Source: a bacterium
GTDB lineage: Bacteria > Zhuqueibacterota > QNDG01 > DSAB01
Direction: 5' to 3'
DNA: 64,000 bases
Assembly (NCBI GenBank): GCA_011388275.1
Contig: DSAB01000121.1
Span: 59,579 to 123,578, forward strand
Both the position numbers and the translations under genes were made by a program. The notes under the pieces were generated by a model, which saw only the letters and a program-made list of their open reading frames with translations, was not told the DNA's origin and did no database searches. Position 1 is the first letter of the stretch, and each line of letters starts with the position of its first letter. Positions 16,457 to 24,848 of this stretch are shown in pieces.

Positions 16457-17833
16457 TTGTCGATTATCGCCCGTTACATACTCAAAGAACATGTCGGCCC
16501 ATTTATTTTCGCCCTGCTGACCATTGTTTTTGTATTTATTTTAAACATCGTATTTCGCGATCTGGGACGGCTTTTGGGCAAGGGACTCACCGTTGGGGTG
16601 ATACTGGAGTTCTTTCTGTACAACCTGGCATGGATCATCGCATTGGCGGTTCCCATGGCTGTCCTGATTTCCACTCTCATGGCGTTCGGCCGTCTTTCGG
16701 CCGATTCAGAGATGACCGCCATCAAGGCGAGCGGCATACATCTGTATCGGGTTCTCTTGCCGGTTGTTCTTGCATCCGTGATTTTGGCGGCAGGGCTGGA
16801 GCGATTCAACAACAGCGTGCTGCCCGAATTCAATCTGCGAGTCAAGCTTCTGTACAGGGATATTTCCCGAAAGAAGCCGACACTGACCCTGGAGCCGCAT
16901 GTTTTTTTTGACGAGATTGAAAATTTAAGCATTCTGGTGCATCAGGTTGACAATAGAGAAAATCTTCTGAAGGGCATTATTATTACGGACAGAAGGGATA
17001 CGGACAAGCCCAAAACCATTATCGCGGAACAGGGCACGCTTCAGTTTGAAAAAGAGATGGAATTGATGGTGCTGACTCTCATAAATGGTGAAGTGCATGA
17101 ATTGACCGGAGATCTTCAGGAATATCGGCGGATGCTGTTCAACCGGCATATTATCAATATTGCGGTTGACAACATGGTGTTGAAACGGAGCGAATCGGAA
17201 TACAGGGGCGACCGGGAAAAGAGCGCCAAAATGATGAGGGAAGATATTCAAAAGCACGATAAAGCCATTGCGGAACGGCACGAACAGATCGATTTTTTCA
17301 TCATGCGGGAGATGAGCCGTATTTTTCCGGAGGAATATATTCGGGGTGATACCCATAGAGAGGAACACAGCATTGTGTTCAACAGGCTGATGAGACAGAG
17401 ACAGGGGCTCAGGCGGCACGTTCAGCTGAATTTGCAGCAGATTCAAAATGAAATCCGTGTCATCGAAGGATACCGAAGATCCATCAGCGCTCTGCGCGTG
17501 GAAATACACAAGAAGTATTCGATTCCGATCGCATGTATTGTGTTTATTTTAGTCGGCGCTCCCCTGGGTATTATGGCCAGGCAGGGCGGCCTGGCCGTGG
17601 GCGGCGGAATGAGCATGCTGTTTTTCCTCGTTTACTGGGCCTTTCTCATCGGCGGAGAGCAGCTGGCCGACCGGCGGATCATCGATCCGGTTGTGGCCAT
17701 GTGGGCTCCCAATCTCATCATCGGAGCAGTCGGTATTTATCTGGTCATCCATGCGGTTCACGAAACAACGTTTATCCATTGGGAATATTTCCAGGAAAAA
17801 ATGAAACGGATACGGAAAAGGAGTCCGTTGTGA
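16457..17833 (+). CDS. lptF: LptF/LptG-family permease (lipopolysaccharide export), long form
   Basis: This 458-residue inner-membrane protein belongs to the YjgP/YjgQ family, the transmembrane half of the LptB2FG transporter that extracts LPS from the inner membrane. Two N-terminal helices (GPFIFALLTIVFVFILNIVF), a third/fourth pair (PMAVLISTLMAFGRLSADSEMTAIKASGIHLYRVLLPVVLA), the periplasmic beta-jellyroll (~130-255) and C-terminal helices (IPIACIVFILVGAPLG) are present. An extra charged helical stretch of about 90 residues (~258-350) sits before the last helices, which explains why it is ~90 residues longer than E. coli LptF. The TTG start is preceded by AGGGAG. The stop overlaps lptG as GTGA. 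Confidence 0.9.
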   Translation: MSIIARYILKEHVGPFIFALLTIVFVFILNIVFRDLGRLLGKGLTVGVILEFFLYNLAWIIALAVPMAVLISTLMAFGRLSADSEMTAIKASGIHLYRVLLPVVLASVILAAGLERFNNSVLPEFNLRVKLLYRDISRKKPTLTLEPHVFFDEIENLSILVHQVDNRENLLKGIIITDRRDTDKPKTIIAEQGTLQFEKEMELMVLTLINGEVHELTGDLQEYRRMLFNRHIINIAVDNMVLKRSESEYRGDREKSAKMMREDIQKHDKAIAERHEQIDFFIMREMSRIFPEEYIRGDTHREEHSIVFNRLMRQRQGLRRHVQLNLQQIQNEIRVIEGYRRSISALRVEIHKKYSIPIACIVFILVGAPLGIMARQGGLAVGGGMSMLFFLVYWAFLIGGEQLADRRIIDPVVAMWAPNLIIGAVGIYLVIHAVHETTFIHWEYFQEKMKRIRKRSPL

Positions 17834-18909
17834 ACCGCATTCTTCCCAGATACATTCGCAAGCGTTTTATCGGCATTTTTCTTTTTTGCCTTGTCGCGGT
17901 GATCATGATTTTTGTTGTTGTTGATCTGGTTGAAAACCTGGATCGTTTCATCGACAAAAAAGTGCCGGGTCAAATCATTTTTTTATATTATCTCTATTCC
18001 ATTCCCTATACAGTCGTTCTCGTCCTGCCGGTAGCCACGCTGCTGGCGGCTGTTTTTTCTATTGGAGGCATGGCCCGCTATAATGAAGTCGTGGCCATGA
18101 AGGCACTCGGCTACAGTTTATATCGGGTGATCGCAACCCTCATGGCCATGGGACTGGCGGTCAGTCTCATTTCATTTTTTCTGGCCGAGGTGGTTGTGGT
18201 GGAAGCCAATCGAAGAAAGGAAGCAATCGATGTTGAGTATTTACAAAAATCACAATTGATAAAAAGAATCAGGGCTCGAAACGTTGAAATACAAGAGCCG
18301 CCAAACAGCATCGTGAGCATAGCCCTGTTCGATGGAACCCAAAATCTGGCCAGGGATGTCGAGATCAAAGAGTTCAGGGATCATCGCATGGTATCACGAA
18401 TCGACGCGCCCCAAATGCGATATGAAAGCGGACGATGGGTGGTTGAAAAGGGCGTTGAGAGGGTTTTTGAAAGAGAAGAGGAGCGGCTGATCGAGTTTTC
18501 TTCTACGCGCTATTTTGATTTTCATTTTACACCGAAAGAAATTTTGACTGCGGGAATCGAACCGGATGCCATGAACATGGGAGAACTGCTGCGTTTTATC
18601 GACCGAATACGAAGGTCCGGAGGAACCGTATATCAATGGATGACGAGTTTATACTTGCGCTTTTCCTACCCGCTGAGCAATGTAATCATCGTCCTGTTCA
18701 GCGTTCCCCTGGCTTACAACCGCCGAAAAAAGAATCTGGCCATGGGATTCGGCATCAGCCTCTTGATCTGTTTCCTCTATTTCGGAATCGTGAAAACCGG
18801 CGAGACCATGGGACAAACCGGCAGCTTGTCTCCGCTTCTGGCCGCCTGGCTCGGGAATATTATTCTGACGGTTGCCGGTGTGTTGAATCTTGTCAAGACC
18901 AGAAAATGA
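17830..18909 (+). CDS. lptG: LptF/LptG-family permease (lipopolysaccharide export), partner subunit
   Basis: This 359-residue inner-membrane protein is the second YjgP/YjgQ subunit of the LPS exporter. It opens NRILPRYIRKRFIGIFLFCL and has the conserved helices (PYTVVLVLPVATLLAAVFSIGGMARYNEVVAMKALG), the jellyroll, and a C-terminal helix bundle (LRFSYPLSNVIIVLFSVPLAYNRRKKNLAMGFG). The GTG at 17830 overlaps the lptF stop (GTGA), so I reject an in-frame upstream ATG inside lptF. The length is normal for LptG, in contrast with the long LptF. lptA, lptB and lptC are not in the window. Confidence 0.92.
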   Translation: MNRILPRYIRKRFIGIFLFCLVAVIMIFVVVDLVENLDRFIDKKVPGQIIFLYYLYSIPYTVVLVLPVATLLAAVFSIGGMARYNEVVAMKALGYSLYRVIATLMAMGLAVSLISFFLAEVVVVEANRRKEAIDVEYLQKSQLIKRIRARNVEIQEPPNSIVSIALFDGTQNLARDVEIKEFRDHRMVSRIDAPQMRYESGRWVVEKGVERVFEREEERLIEFSSTRYFDFHFTPKEILTAGIEPDAMNMGELLRFIDRIRRSGGTVYQWMTSLYLRFSYPLSNVIIVLFSVPLAYNRRKKNLAMGFGISLLICFLYFGIVKTGETMGQTGSLSPLLAAWLGNIILTVAGVLNLVKTRK

Positions 18910-18917
18910 CTTGACTT

Positions 18918-18946
18918 TTGATTCAAAAATATTATTTTAATATAGT
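18918..18946 (+). promoter_or_regulatory. Sigma70-type promoter for rpmH
   Basis: TTGATT (18918-18923) and TATAGT (18941-18946) are separated by 17 bases, directly after the lptG stop. The leader to the rpmH ATG would be about 32 bases and contains AGAGGTGA. A ribosomal-protein gene is expected to have a strong promoter here. Confidence 0.7.
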
Positions 18947-18984
18947 TTATCCCCTAAAGGATTATGATAAAGAGGTGATGGCAT

Positions 18985-19128
18985 ATGAAACGTACCTACC
19001 AGCCCAGTAACCGGAAACGAAAGAACAAACATGGCTTCCGATCCCGAATGGCTTCCAAGGCAGGCCGATTGGTGATCAAGCGGCGCCGGGCCAAGGGGCG
19101 AGTCCGTTTGACAGTCAGTGATGAATAA
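18985..19128 (+). CDS. rpmH: 50S ribosomal protein L34
   Basis: This 47-residue, very basic protein is ribosomal protein L34. It reads [20 protein letters not shown], continues with [19 protein letters not shown] and ends LTVSDE, matching the family over its whole length. It has AGAGGTG upstream of the ATG. It starts the classical origin-proximal block, and its last codons overlap the start of rnpA. Confidence 0.97.
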   Translation: MKRTYQPSNRKRKNKHGFRSRMASKAGRLVIKRRRAKGRVRLTVSDE

Positions 19129-19474
19129 GGCTTTCGGACACGATGAGCGCCTCCCCAAAAAAGAGATACTGCGCAAGCGGGAAGATCTTTATCGGGTCTT
19201 CGAAAAAGGAAAGCGGTGGCAGGGTCGATACATTCAATTTTATTTTCTAGAATCCAGGGGCCGACAGGCGGCATTTTGTGTCTCAAGAAAGACCGGAAAA
19301 GCAGTGGACCGAAACCGAATAAGGCGCTGGATGCGTGAAGCCTACCGCAGGAACAAACATCAAATCGGATCTTATCATCTTGTTTTTCTGGCCCGGGAAG
19401 GATCGGGAAGCGCCGGGATGGCGGGAGTGGAAGAAGACCTTATTCGTTTCATCCAAAAAGGCGGGATTTGCTGA
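19121..19474 (+). CDS. rnpA: Ribonuclease P protein component
   Basis: This 117-residue basic protein is the protein subunit of RNase P, which trims tRNA 5' ends. The family signature [16 protein letters not shown] is intact, and the N-terminal [21 protein letters not shown] is typical. The ATG at 19121 overlaps the end of rpmH by 8 bases (a GTG at 19118 is also in frame). This rpmH-rnpA overlap is a known arrangement in several lineages and couples their translation. Confidence 0.94.
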   Translation: MNKAFGHDERLPKKEILRKREDLYRVFEKGKRWQGRYIQFYFLESRGRQAAFCVSRKTGKAVDRNRIRRWMREAYRRNKHQIGSYHLVFLAREGSGSAGMAGVEEDLIRFIQKGGIC

Positions 19475-19693
19475 TTGACGATAATAAAAAAATTGATTCT
19501 CTCGTTCTTGCGAATTTACAGACGGTGGATTTCTCCCGGTTTACCCCGAAGCTGCCGTTTCTATCCCACGTGTTCTCAATATGCCATTCAAGCAATTGAA
19601 AAATATGGACTTATGAGAGGGCTGGGTGTCTCTTTCAAGCGGGTTGCGCGCTGCCATCCGCTGCACCCCGGCGGTTTCGATCCGTTGCCCTGA
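19475..19693 (+). CDS. yidD: Membrane protein insertion efficiency factor YidD
   Basis: This 72-residue small protein helps membrane-protein insertion together with YidC. The signature CRFYPTCSQYAIQAIEKYG and RVARCHPLHPGGFDPLP are perfect for the family. The start is TTG, immediately after the rnpA TGA, with only a weak ribosome site (AGGCGGG), so it is probably translated by coupling to rnpA. Confidence 0.94.
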   Translation: MTIIKKLILSFLRIYRRWISPGLPRSCRFYPTCSQYAIQAIEKYGLMRGLGVSFKRVARCHPLHPGGFDPLP

Positions 19694-19712
19694 ATATGCA
19701 TGAGGAAAAATC

Positions 19713-21386
19713 ATGGATAAAAATACGCTCATTGCCTTGCTTCTCATCGGTGCTGTTCTGCTGTTATGGCCCATGTACATGAAGACGGTTGTAGGTCCCC
19801 AGGAATCCACTCTTCAAGAAGAACCGATGGACAGGGAAACCGCAGCCGAACCCGAGGCAAAACCGCCTGAAAAAGACAGCCCGGTGCAGAGAACCTCACG
19901 AATGCCATACTCCGCAACGGAACAGCGTTCCACGCGTTCGAATGAGACAATGAAGGCGGACACGCTTTTCATCACGACCAACCGCATACGTGCGGCTCTG
20001 TCCAGCCTGGGCGGGGGCACGCTTGTCGGCTGGGAATTGCTCGATTATTTTCAACAGCCCGAAAATCAGGGAGATCCAAGCGAAAGGGTGCAAATGATTC
20101 CCGATGAAGCACAGGGAAATCTGGGAATCGCGTTCGGCGTGGATTTCGGCGATCTGGTCTTCGACATCGAAACCGATACTCTGGGCAGGGAAAAATCGGT
20201 TCGTTTTACCGCTTTCCTGCCAAATGGCGGCCGGCTCGAAAAGGCCTATACCTTTTATCCGGACGCCTACCATTGTGAGCTGGTCGTCAAGATCATAGGA
20301 ATGAATCGAAACCGTCTGGGAGACCACTATTTGATCACATGGAATTCAGGCCTGGCCTCTTCGGAATCCGTTCGAAGCCGAAAAAACGATCTGACGTACT
20401 ATGAGGCCTTTGCTCTTCAGGGCGGCGAGATTCTGAAAACAAAGGAAAAGGGAACGGGTTTCAGGGAGGGAATCACAGACTGGGCGGCGATTCGCACCAA
20501 GTATTTCATCGGCGCCGTGATTCCACGCGAACCCTCGGCCAATGGCGCCGAACTGGAAGGCACTAAAATTAAGCAGAAAATAGACGACAAGAACGAGGAC
20601 GAAAATCAAAAGGTAGAGTGGAAACAGTTTCATGTAAAACTGGCGATGCCGTACTCCGGCGCGGCCGAAGAGACCCATCGCTTCGACATCTATCTGGGTC
20701 CCCTGGATTATCACGAGGTCCGGGCCATGGAAGCGGGCCTGGAAAAGACCATGAATTTCGGATGGACCATTATCAGACCCTTCAGCATCGCGTTTTTCTA
20801 TACTTTGGAGTTTCTCGAGCGCTATCTGGGAAATTACGGTTGGGCCATTATCGTGTTTTCTATTATCATTAAGGTGCTGCTCTATCCCCTGACCCGAAAG
20901 AGCCTTCAATCCATGCGTCAGATGCAGGAGCTTCAGCCCAAGATCAAGGCGCTTCAGGAAAAACACAAAAAGGATCCCCAGCGCCTGAATCAGGAAACCA
21001 TGAAATTGTACAAACAGCATGGCGTCAACCCCATGGGCGGATGCCTTCCCCTGCTGCTGCAAATGCCGGTGCTCTTTGCCCTGTTCAACCTTTTTCGGAC
21101 CACGATTATGCTCAGGCAGGCGTCGTTTCTGGGGGTAATTCATGATCTTTCCGCTCCGGACGCCATCTTTGGAAACATCAATGTGCTGCCGATTCTGATG
21201 GGCGCGACCATGATCATTCAGCAAAAACTGAGCAGTCAGGATCCCAAGCAGAAAGTCATGGCCTATATGATGCCCATCTTCATGCTGTTCATTTTCTATA
21301 ACCTGTCTGCGGGGCTGAATCTGTATTATCTGATGTTCAACGTCCTGACCATCTCCCAGGAACTGATCATGAAGCGGAAAAAATAA
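19713..21386 (+). CDS. yidC: Membrane protein insertase YidC
   Basis: This 557-residue inner-membrane insertase catalyses Sec-dependent and Sec-independent insertion. It has the Gram-negative architecture: an N-terminal helix (LIALLLIGAVLLLWPMYM), a large periplasmic beta-supersandwich domain (~70-330, starting ITTNRIRAALSSLGGG), then five C-terminal helices (NYGWAIIVFSIIIKVLLYPLTRKSLQSMRQMQELQPKIKAL, NPMGGCLPLLLQMPVLFALFNLF, QKLSSQDPKQKVMAYMMPIFMLFIFYNLSAGLNLYYL). A charged linker of ~45 residues follows the first helix. It lies in the conserved order yidD-yidC-mnmE; the usual jag/khpB gene between yidC and mnmE is absent. Confidence 0.96.
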   Translation: MDKNTLIALLLIGAVLLLWPMYMKTVVGPQESTLQEEPMDRETAAEPEAKPPEKDSPVQRTSRMPYSATEQRSTRSNETMKADTLFITTNRIRAALSSLGGGTLVGWELLDYFQQPENQGDPSERVQMIPDEAQGNLGIAFGVDFGDLVFDIETDTLGREKSVRFTAFLPNGGRLEKAYTFYPDAYHCELVVKIIGMNRNRLGDHYLITWNSGLASSESVRSRKNDLTYYEAFALQGGEILKTKEKGTGFREGITDWAAIRTKYFIGAVIPREPSANGAELEGTKIKQKIDDKNEDENQKVEWKQFHVKLAMPYSGAAEETHRFDIYLGPLDYHEVRAMEAGLEKTMNFGWTIIRPFSIAFFYTLEFLERYLGNYGWAIIVFSIIIKVLLYPLTRKSLQSMRQMQELQPKIKALQEKHKKDPQRLNQETMKLYKQHGVNPMGGCLPLLLQMPVLFALFNLFRTTIMLRQASFLGVIHDLSAPDAIFGNINVLPILMGATMIIQQKLSSQDPKQKVMAYMMPIFMLFIFYNLSAGLNLYYLMFNVLTISQELIMKRKK

Positions 21387-21425
21387 ACCGTAATTTGTCA
21401 AGAGATTGTCAGCAAGACCTGTCAG

Positions 21426-21457
21426 CAGCCCCCTCTCACGATTTGGAGATGGGGCTG
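21426..21457 (+). terminator. Hairpin between yidC and mnmE (weak terminator or attenuator)
   Basis: Arms CAGCCCC (21426-21432) and GGGGCTG (21451-21457) pair perfectly, and TCTC/GAGA extend the stem past one mismatch, giving about 12 base pairs with loop ACGATTTG. It is followed by AGCTTTTGG, a short U-run. It ends about 8 bases before the GGAGGG ribosome site of mnmE, so it could terminate yidC transcripts partly or affect mnmE translation. Confidence 0.5.
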
Positions 21458-21479
21458 AGCTTTTGGAGGGTGAGGGTTC

Positions 21480-22844
21480 ATGGATACCATTGCCGCTGTT
21501 TCGACTCCGACCGGTGAGGGAGGAATCGCCGTTGTGCGTGTGAGCGGCTCGGAATCTTTTACCGTGGTCCGCTCTGTTCTGAACCGGCCCATCGGCGAGG
21601 TTGAGAGCCATCGGGCATATCATACATGGATAATGGACGGTGAGGATCCTGTTGATGAGGTTGTTGTTTTGTTTTTCCGAAAGCCACAATCTTACACAGG
21701 AGAAGATACGGTCGAAATCAGCTGCCATGGGAGTCCCTATATCGCCGGACGGATACTCGGACTTCTGGTTCGAAAAGGGGCCCGCCTGGCCGGGCCGGGA
21801 GAGTTTTCCCGAAGAGCGTTCATCAATGGACGCATGGATTTGACTCAGGCGGAAGCGGTCGCTGACCTGATACGAGCGAAAACCGAAGCGTCGATGCGGG
21901 TGGCCGTCTCTCAGCTGCGAGGCGTCCTGACCCGCCGCATTGAAGCCTTGCGCGAAGCCTTGATACGGATGTGCGCCCTGCTGGAGCTGGAGCTGGATTT
22001 TGGTGAAGAAGACCTGGAACTGGTTTCCGGGCGAGAGCTTCTGTCTCTTCTTAAAGAATCGCGAAAAAACCTGTCTGAACTTTTGAAAACGTTCCTGCGC
22101 GGCCGTGTTTGCAGAGAAGGCCTTCGATTGGCGATTGTGGGACGGCCCAATGTGGGTAAATCCAGCCTGTTGAACGCGCTTTTGGCCCGGGAGCGAGCTA
22201 TTGTCACCGATGTGCCCGGCACGACACGGGATACCGTTGAAGAGGCCCTGGATCTCGAAGGCCTCATGCTGGTTATCACGGACACGGCGGGAATTCGGCA
22301 TACCGATGATCCGATTGAAAAACAGGGTGTAGAAAGGGCCCGGCTTGCCATGGAAGAGGCTGATATTGTGTGTGTGGTTTTGGACGGCAGCCGGGAATCG
22401 ACCGAAGAGGACGGAGCTTTGATTGAAGAGGCGATCAGGCGGAAAATTCATACCCTTCTGGTAGTCAATAAATCGGACCTGCCGGGCCGTTTGGACCTTG
22501 GATCGTGGTCCCGGAATCCGAGTGTTCTTCGTGTGCGGTATGTGTCGGCGCTTTACGGTTCGGGAATTCCGGAACTGATCGACACCCTAAGGGATATTGG
22601 CCTGCAGGGGGAGATGCCTTCGTCCGAGGAAGTTGTTCTGACCCGGGAGCGGCATCGCGATCAGCTCAGTCGTGCCGAAACCTGTTTGGCTCATGCGCAG
22701 AAATCGCTTGAAGAAAAGGCCTCTCAGGAATTTGTGGCCATGGACATACGGGCGGCATTAGACCATCTGGGTGCGGTTTCCGGGAAGACAACGTCGGATG
22801 ACATATTAAACACGATATTTTCCGGTTTTTGTGTCGGGAAATAA
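21480..22844 (+). CDS. mnmE: tRNA uridine-5-carboxymethylaminomethyl modification GTPase
   Basis: This 454-residue GTPase works with MnmG to modify the wobble uridine of certain tRNAs. The N-terminal folate-binding domain begins DTIAAVSTPTGEGGIAVVRVSG. The G domain carries GRPNVGKS (221-228), DVPGTTRDTVEE, DTAGIRHT and VNKSD. The protein ends with the family-specific FCVGK whose cysteine is essential. The start ATG follows GGAGGGTGAGGG. The two parS-like sites begin at the base after its stop, and its functional partner mnmG is next. Confidence 0.97.
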   Translation: MDTIAAVSTPTGEGGIAVVRVSGSESFTVVRSVLNRPIGEVESHRAYHTWIMDGEDPVDEVVVLFFRKPQSYTGEDTVEISCHGSPYIAGRILGLLVRKGARLAGPGEFSRRAFINGRMDLTQAEAVADLIRAKTEASMRVAVSQLRGVLTRRIEALREALIRMCALLELELDFGEEDLELVSGRELLSLLKESRKNLSELLKTFLRGRVCREGLRLAIVGRPNVGKSSLLNALLARERAIVTDVPGTTRDTVEEALDLEGLMLVITDTAGIRHTDDPIEKQGVERARLAMEEADIVCVVLDGSRESTEEDGALIEEAIRRKIHTLLVVNKSDLPGRLDLGSWSRNPSVLRVRYVSALYGSGIPELIDTLRDIGLQGEMPSSEEVVLTRERHRDQLSRAETCLAHAQKSLEEKASQEFVAMDIRAALDHLGAVSGKTTSDDILNTIFSGFCVGK

Positions 22845-22860
22845 TGTTCCACGTGGAACA
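22845..22860. promoter_or_regulatory. parS-like centromere site, copy 1
   Basis: TGTTCCACGTGGAACA is a perfect 16-bp palindrome. It differs symmetrically at one base pair from the widely conserved ParB site TGTTTCACGTGAAACA. It starts at the first base after the mnmE stop codon. ParB binding here would nucleate origin segregation. Confidence 0.85.
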
Positions 22861-22891
22861 CGGGACTGGAAACAGGCGTTATTTTTCATTG

Positions 22892-22907
22892 TGTTCCACG
22901 TGGAACA
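22892..22907. promoter_or_regulatory. parS-like centromere site, copy 2
   Basis: A second identical copy of TGTTCCACGTGGAACA lies 31 bases after the first, in the mnmE-mnmG spacer. Centre-to-centre spacing is 47 bp. Two perfect copies in 63 bases cannot reasonably be chance and mark this locus as a ParB loading site close to the chromosome origin. Confidence 0.85.
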
Positions 22908-22934
22908 TTCGGGTCTCGTCAGGCAGGAAATCGA

Positions 22935-24848
22935 ATGGATGATGCAATCTTTGATGTGATCGTCGTCGGAGCCGGCCATGCCGGCTGTGAGGCCGCCCTG
23001 GCTTCCGCCCGGCTCGGCGCGCAGACGCTTCTGCTTACGATGAACATATCGACCATCGCCCAAATGTCGTGCAATCCAGCTGTTGGAGGGCCCGCCAAAG
23101 GACATCTGGTCAGGGAGATCGATGCCCTGGGCGGAGAAATGGGTCGGGCCATCGATGCGGCCGGAATTCAGTTTCGCATGCTCAACCGATCCAAGGGCCC
23201 GGCTGTCTGGGCCCCGAGGGCCCAGGCCGACCGCGTGGCTTACGGTGTTTATATGCGCGAGGTGCTTGAAAATCAACCCGGCCTTTCGATATTTCAGGGG
23301 ACGGGAAAGGCGGTTGAAGCGTCGGGCAAAAGGGTGACCCATGTGGTCACGGAAACCGGAAGACGGATACTCGGGCGCCGGGTCATTTTGACTTGTGGAA
23401 CGTTTCTCAATGGATTGATCCATATCGGGCTTAAGCAATTCCCGGCCGGCCGTGCCGGTGAATTCCCGGCCGAAGGATTGACGGAGTGCCTTCAGGGTCT
23501 GGGATTTGAGTCGGGACGGTTGAAAACCGGTACGCCGCCGCGTGTGGACGGGCGAAGCCTGGATTTTTCCGTCATGGAGATCCAGGAAGGTGATGACCCG
23601 CCCCACGCGTTTTCGCATCATACTCGGCGGATAGAACGAAAACAGCTTCCGGTTTTTTTGGCCTATACAAATATGGATACCCACAGGATTTTGGCTTCCG
23701 GTCTCGATCGGTCGCCTCTTTACACGGGACGGATCACCGGGACGGGACCCCGATACTGCCCGTCTATTGAGGATAAAATCGTTCGTTTCAGGGAGAAGGA
23801 CAGGCATCAGCTGTTTTTGGAACCCGAGGGCCTGCACACCACAGAGTATTATGTCAATGGTTTTGCCACCAGCCTGCCTGAAGATGTTCAGATTAAAGCG
23901 GTCCACAGCGTAAGGGGCATGGAAAACGCCGTAATCACACGGCCGGGATACGCCATTGAGTATGACTATTTTCCTCCTGTGCAGCTTCGCTTGACTCTGG
24001 AAACCAAGCGAATCCAGGGGCTTTACTTCGCGGGCCAGATTAACGGAACTTCCGGGTATGAAGAGGCCGCCGCCCAGGGCCTTATGGCCGGCATCAACGC
24101 GGTTCAATCTCTGAAAGACAAGGAGCCCGTCATTATCGATCGGTCTCAGGGTTATATCGGAGTGCTGATTGATGATCTGGTAACCAAGGGCACGAAGGAG
24201 CCCTATCGGCTCTTTACGTCCCGCGCCGAATACCGGCTTTTGCTGCGTCAGGACAACGCGGATATCCGGCTGGCCCCACTGGGCTTCAGGATCGGTCTGG
24301 TATCCGATTCATGGCATGATCGGGTCATGGAAAAAGCGCGTCTTGTCAGTCAAGCTGTCGAAGCATGCCGGATCATAAAACCGGATCCGGAACGCGTCAA
24401 CCCGATACTGATCGCCCTGGGGACTGCTCCCGTTCAGGAGCGGCAGAGCGTGGCCAGGCTGGTAAAACGGCCGCAGGTACGGCTTGCCTCTCTGGCTGTT
24501 TTGCCGGAGGTCGAAGAACTCATGGAACCGGGTGACCTTCGGGATGAGGTCTTGCAGCAGGTCGAGATCGAGCTGAAATACGAAGGTTATTTTCAACGGC
24601 AGCGGGAGCAGATTGATCGTTTTAAAAACCTGGAAATCCGGCATCTTCCGGAAACATTAAATTACGATGAAATGACGTCATTATCCAGAGAAGCACGCGA
24701 AAAGCTGAGCGAGGTCAGGCCGCGGTCACTTGGTCAGGCGGCTCGCATATCCGGTGTTTCGCCGGCGGACATTTCGATCCTTTCCCTGTGGATTGCCAGG
24801 GGCTCGAAAAAAGAGAGATCAGCACGTGGAAACACTGGCTCTTCTTGA
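22935..24848 (+). CDS. mnmG: tRNA uridine-5-carboxymethylaminomethyl modification enzyme MnmG (GidA)
   Basis: This 637-residue FAD enzyme is the partner of MnmE in wobble-uridine modification. The FAD-binding motif VVGAGHAGCEAALASARLG is at the N-terminus. Other family marks are MSCNPAVGGPAKGHLVREIDALGGEMG, TCGTFLNGLIHIG, GYAIEYDYFPP, GLYFAGQINGTSGYEEAAAQGLMAGINA and TSRAEYRLLLRQDNAD. The length and C-terminal domain (YEGYFQRQREQIDRFKNLE) are normal. Its end overlaps the start of rsmG by 23 bases. Confidence 0.97.
   Translation: MDDAIFDVIVVGAGHAGCEAALASARLGAQTLLLTMNISTIAQMSCNPAVGGPAKGHLVREIDALGGEMGRAIDAAGIQFRMLNRSKGPAVWAPRAQADRVAYGVYMREVLENQPGLSIFQGTGKAVEASGKRVTHVVTETGRRILGRRVILTCGTFLNGLIHIGLKQFPAGRAGEFPAEGLTECLQGLGFESGRLKTGTPPRVDGRSLDFSVMEIQEGDDPPHAFSHHTRRIERKQLPVFLAYTNMDTHRILASGLDRSPLYTGRITGTGPRYCPSIEDKIVRFREKDRHQLFLEPEGLHTTEYYVNGFATSLPEDVQIKAVHSVRGMENAVITRPGYAIEYDYFPPVQLRLTLETKRIQGLYFAGQINGTSGYEEAAAQGLMAGINAVQSLKDKEPVIIDRSQGYIGVLIDDLVTKGTKEPYRLFTSRAEYRLLLRQDNADIRLAPLGFRIGLVSDSWHDRVMEKARLVSQAVEACRIIKPDPERVNPILIALGTAPVQERQSVARLVKRPQVRLASLAVLPEVEELMEPGDLRDEVLQQVEIELKYEGYFQRQREQIDRFKNLEIRHLPETLNYDEMTSLSREAREKLSEVRPRSLGQAARISGVSPADISILSLWIARGSKKERSARGNTGSS

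Noticed and set aside
17533-17829. N-terminal extension of lptG
   Set aside because: The frame runs inside lptF with arginine/glycine-rich nonsense; the GTGA overlap gives the proper LptG start.
18910-18984. Possible oriC between lptG and rpmH
   Set aside because: The gap is only 75 bases and has no DnaA box or AT-rich repeat cluster; it is filled by the rpmH promoter.
20346-22451. 701-codon open frame on the minus strand
   Set aside because: It is antisense to yidC and mnmE, both unmistakable; its composition is biased to His/Gln/Arg as expected from an antisense frame.
22806-24107. 433-codon open frame on the minus strand
   Set aside because: It is antisense to mnmG and has no recognisable motif.
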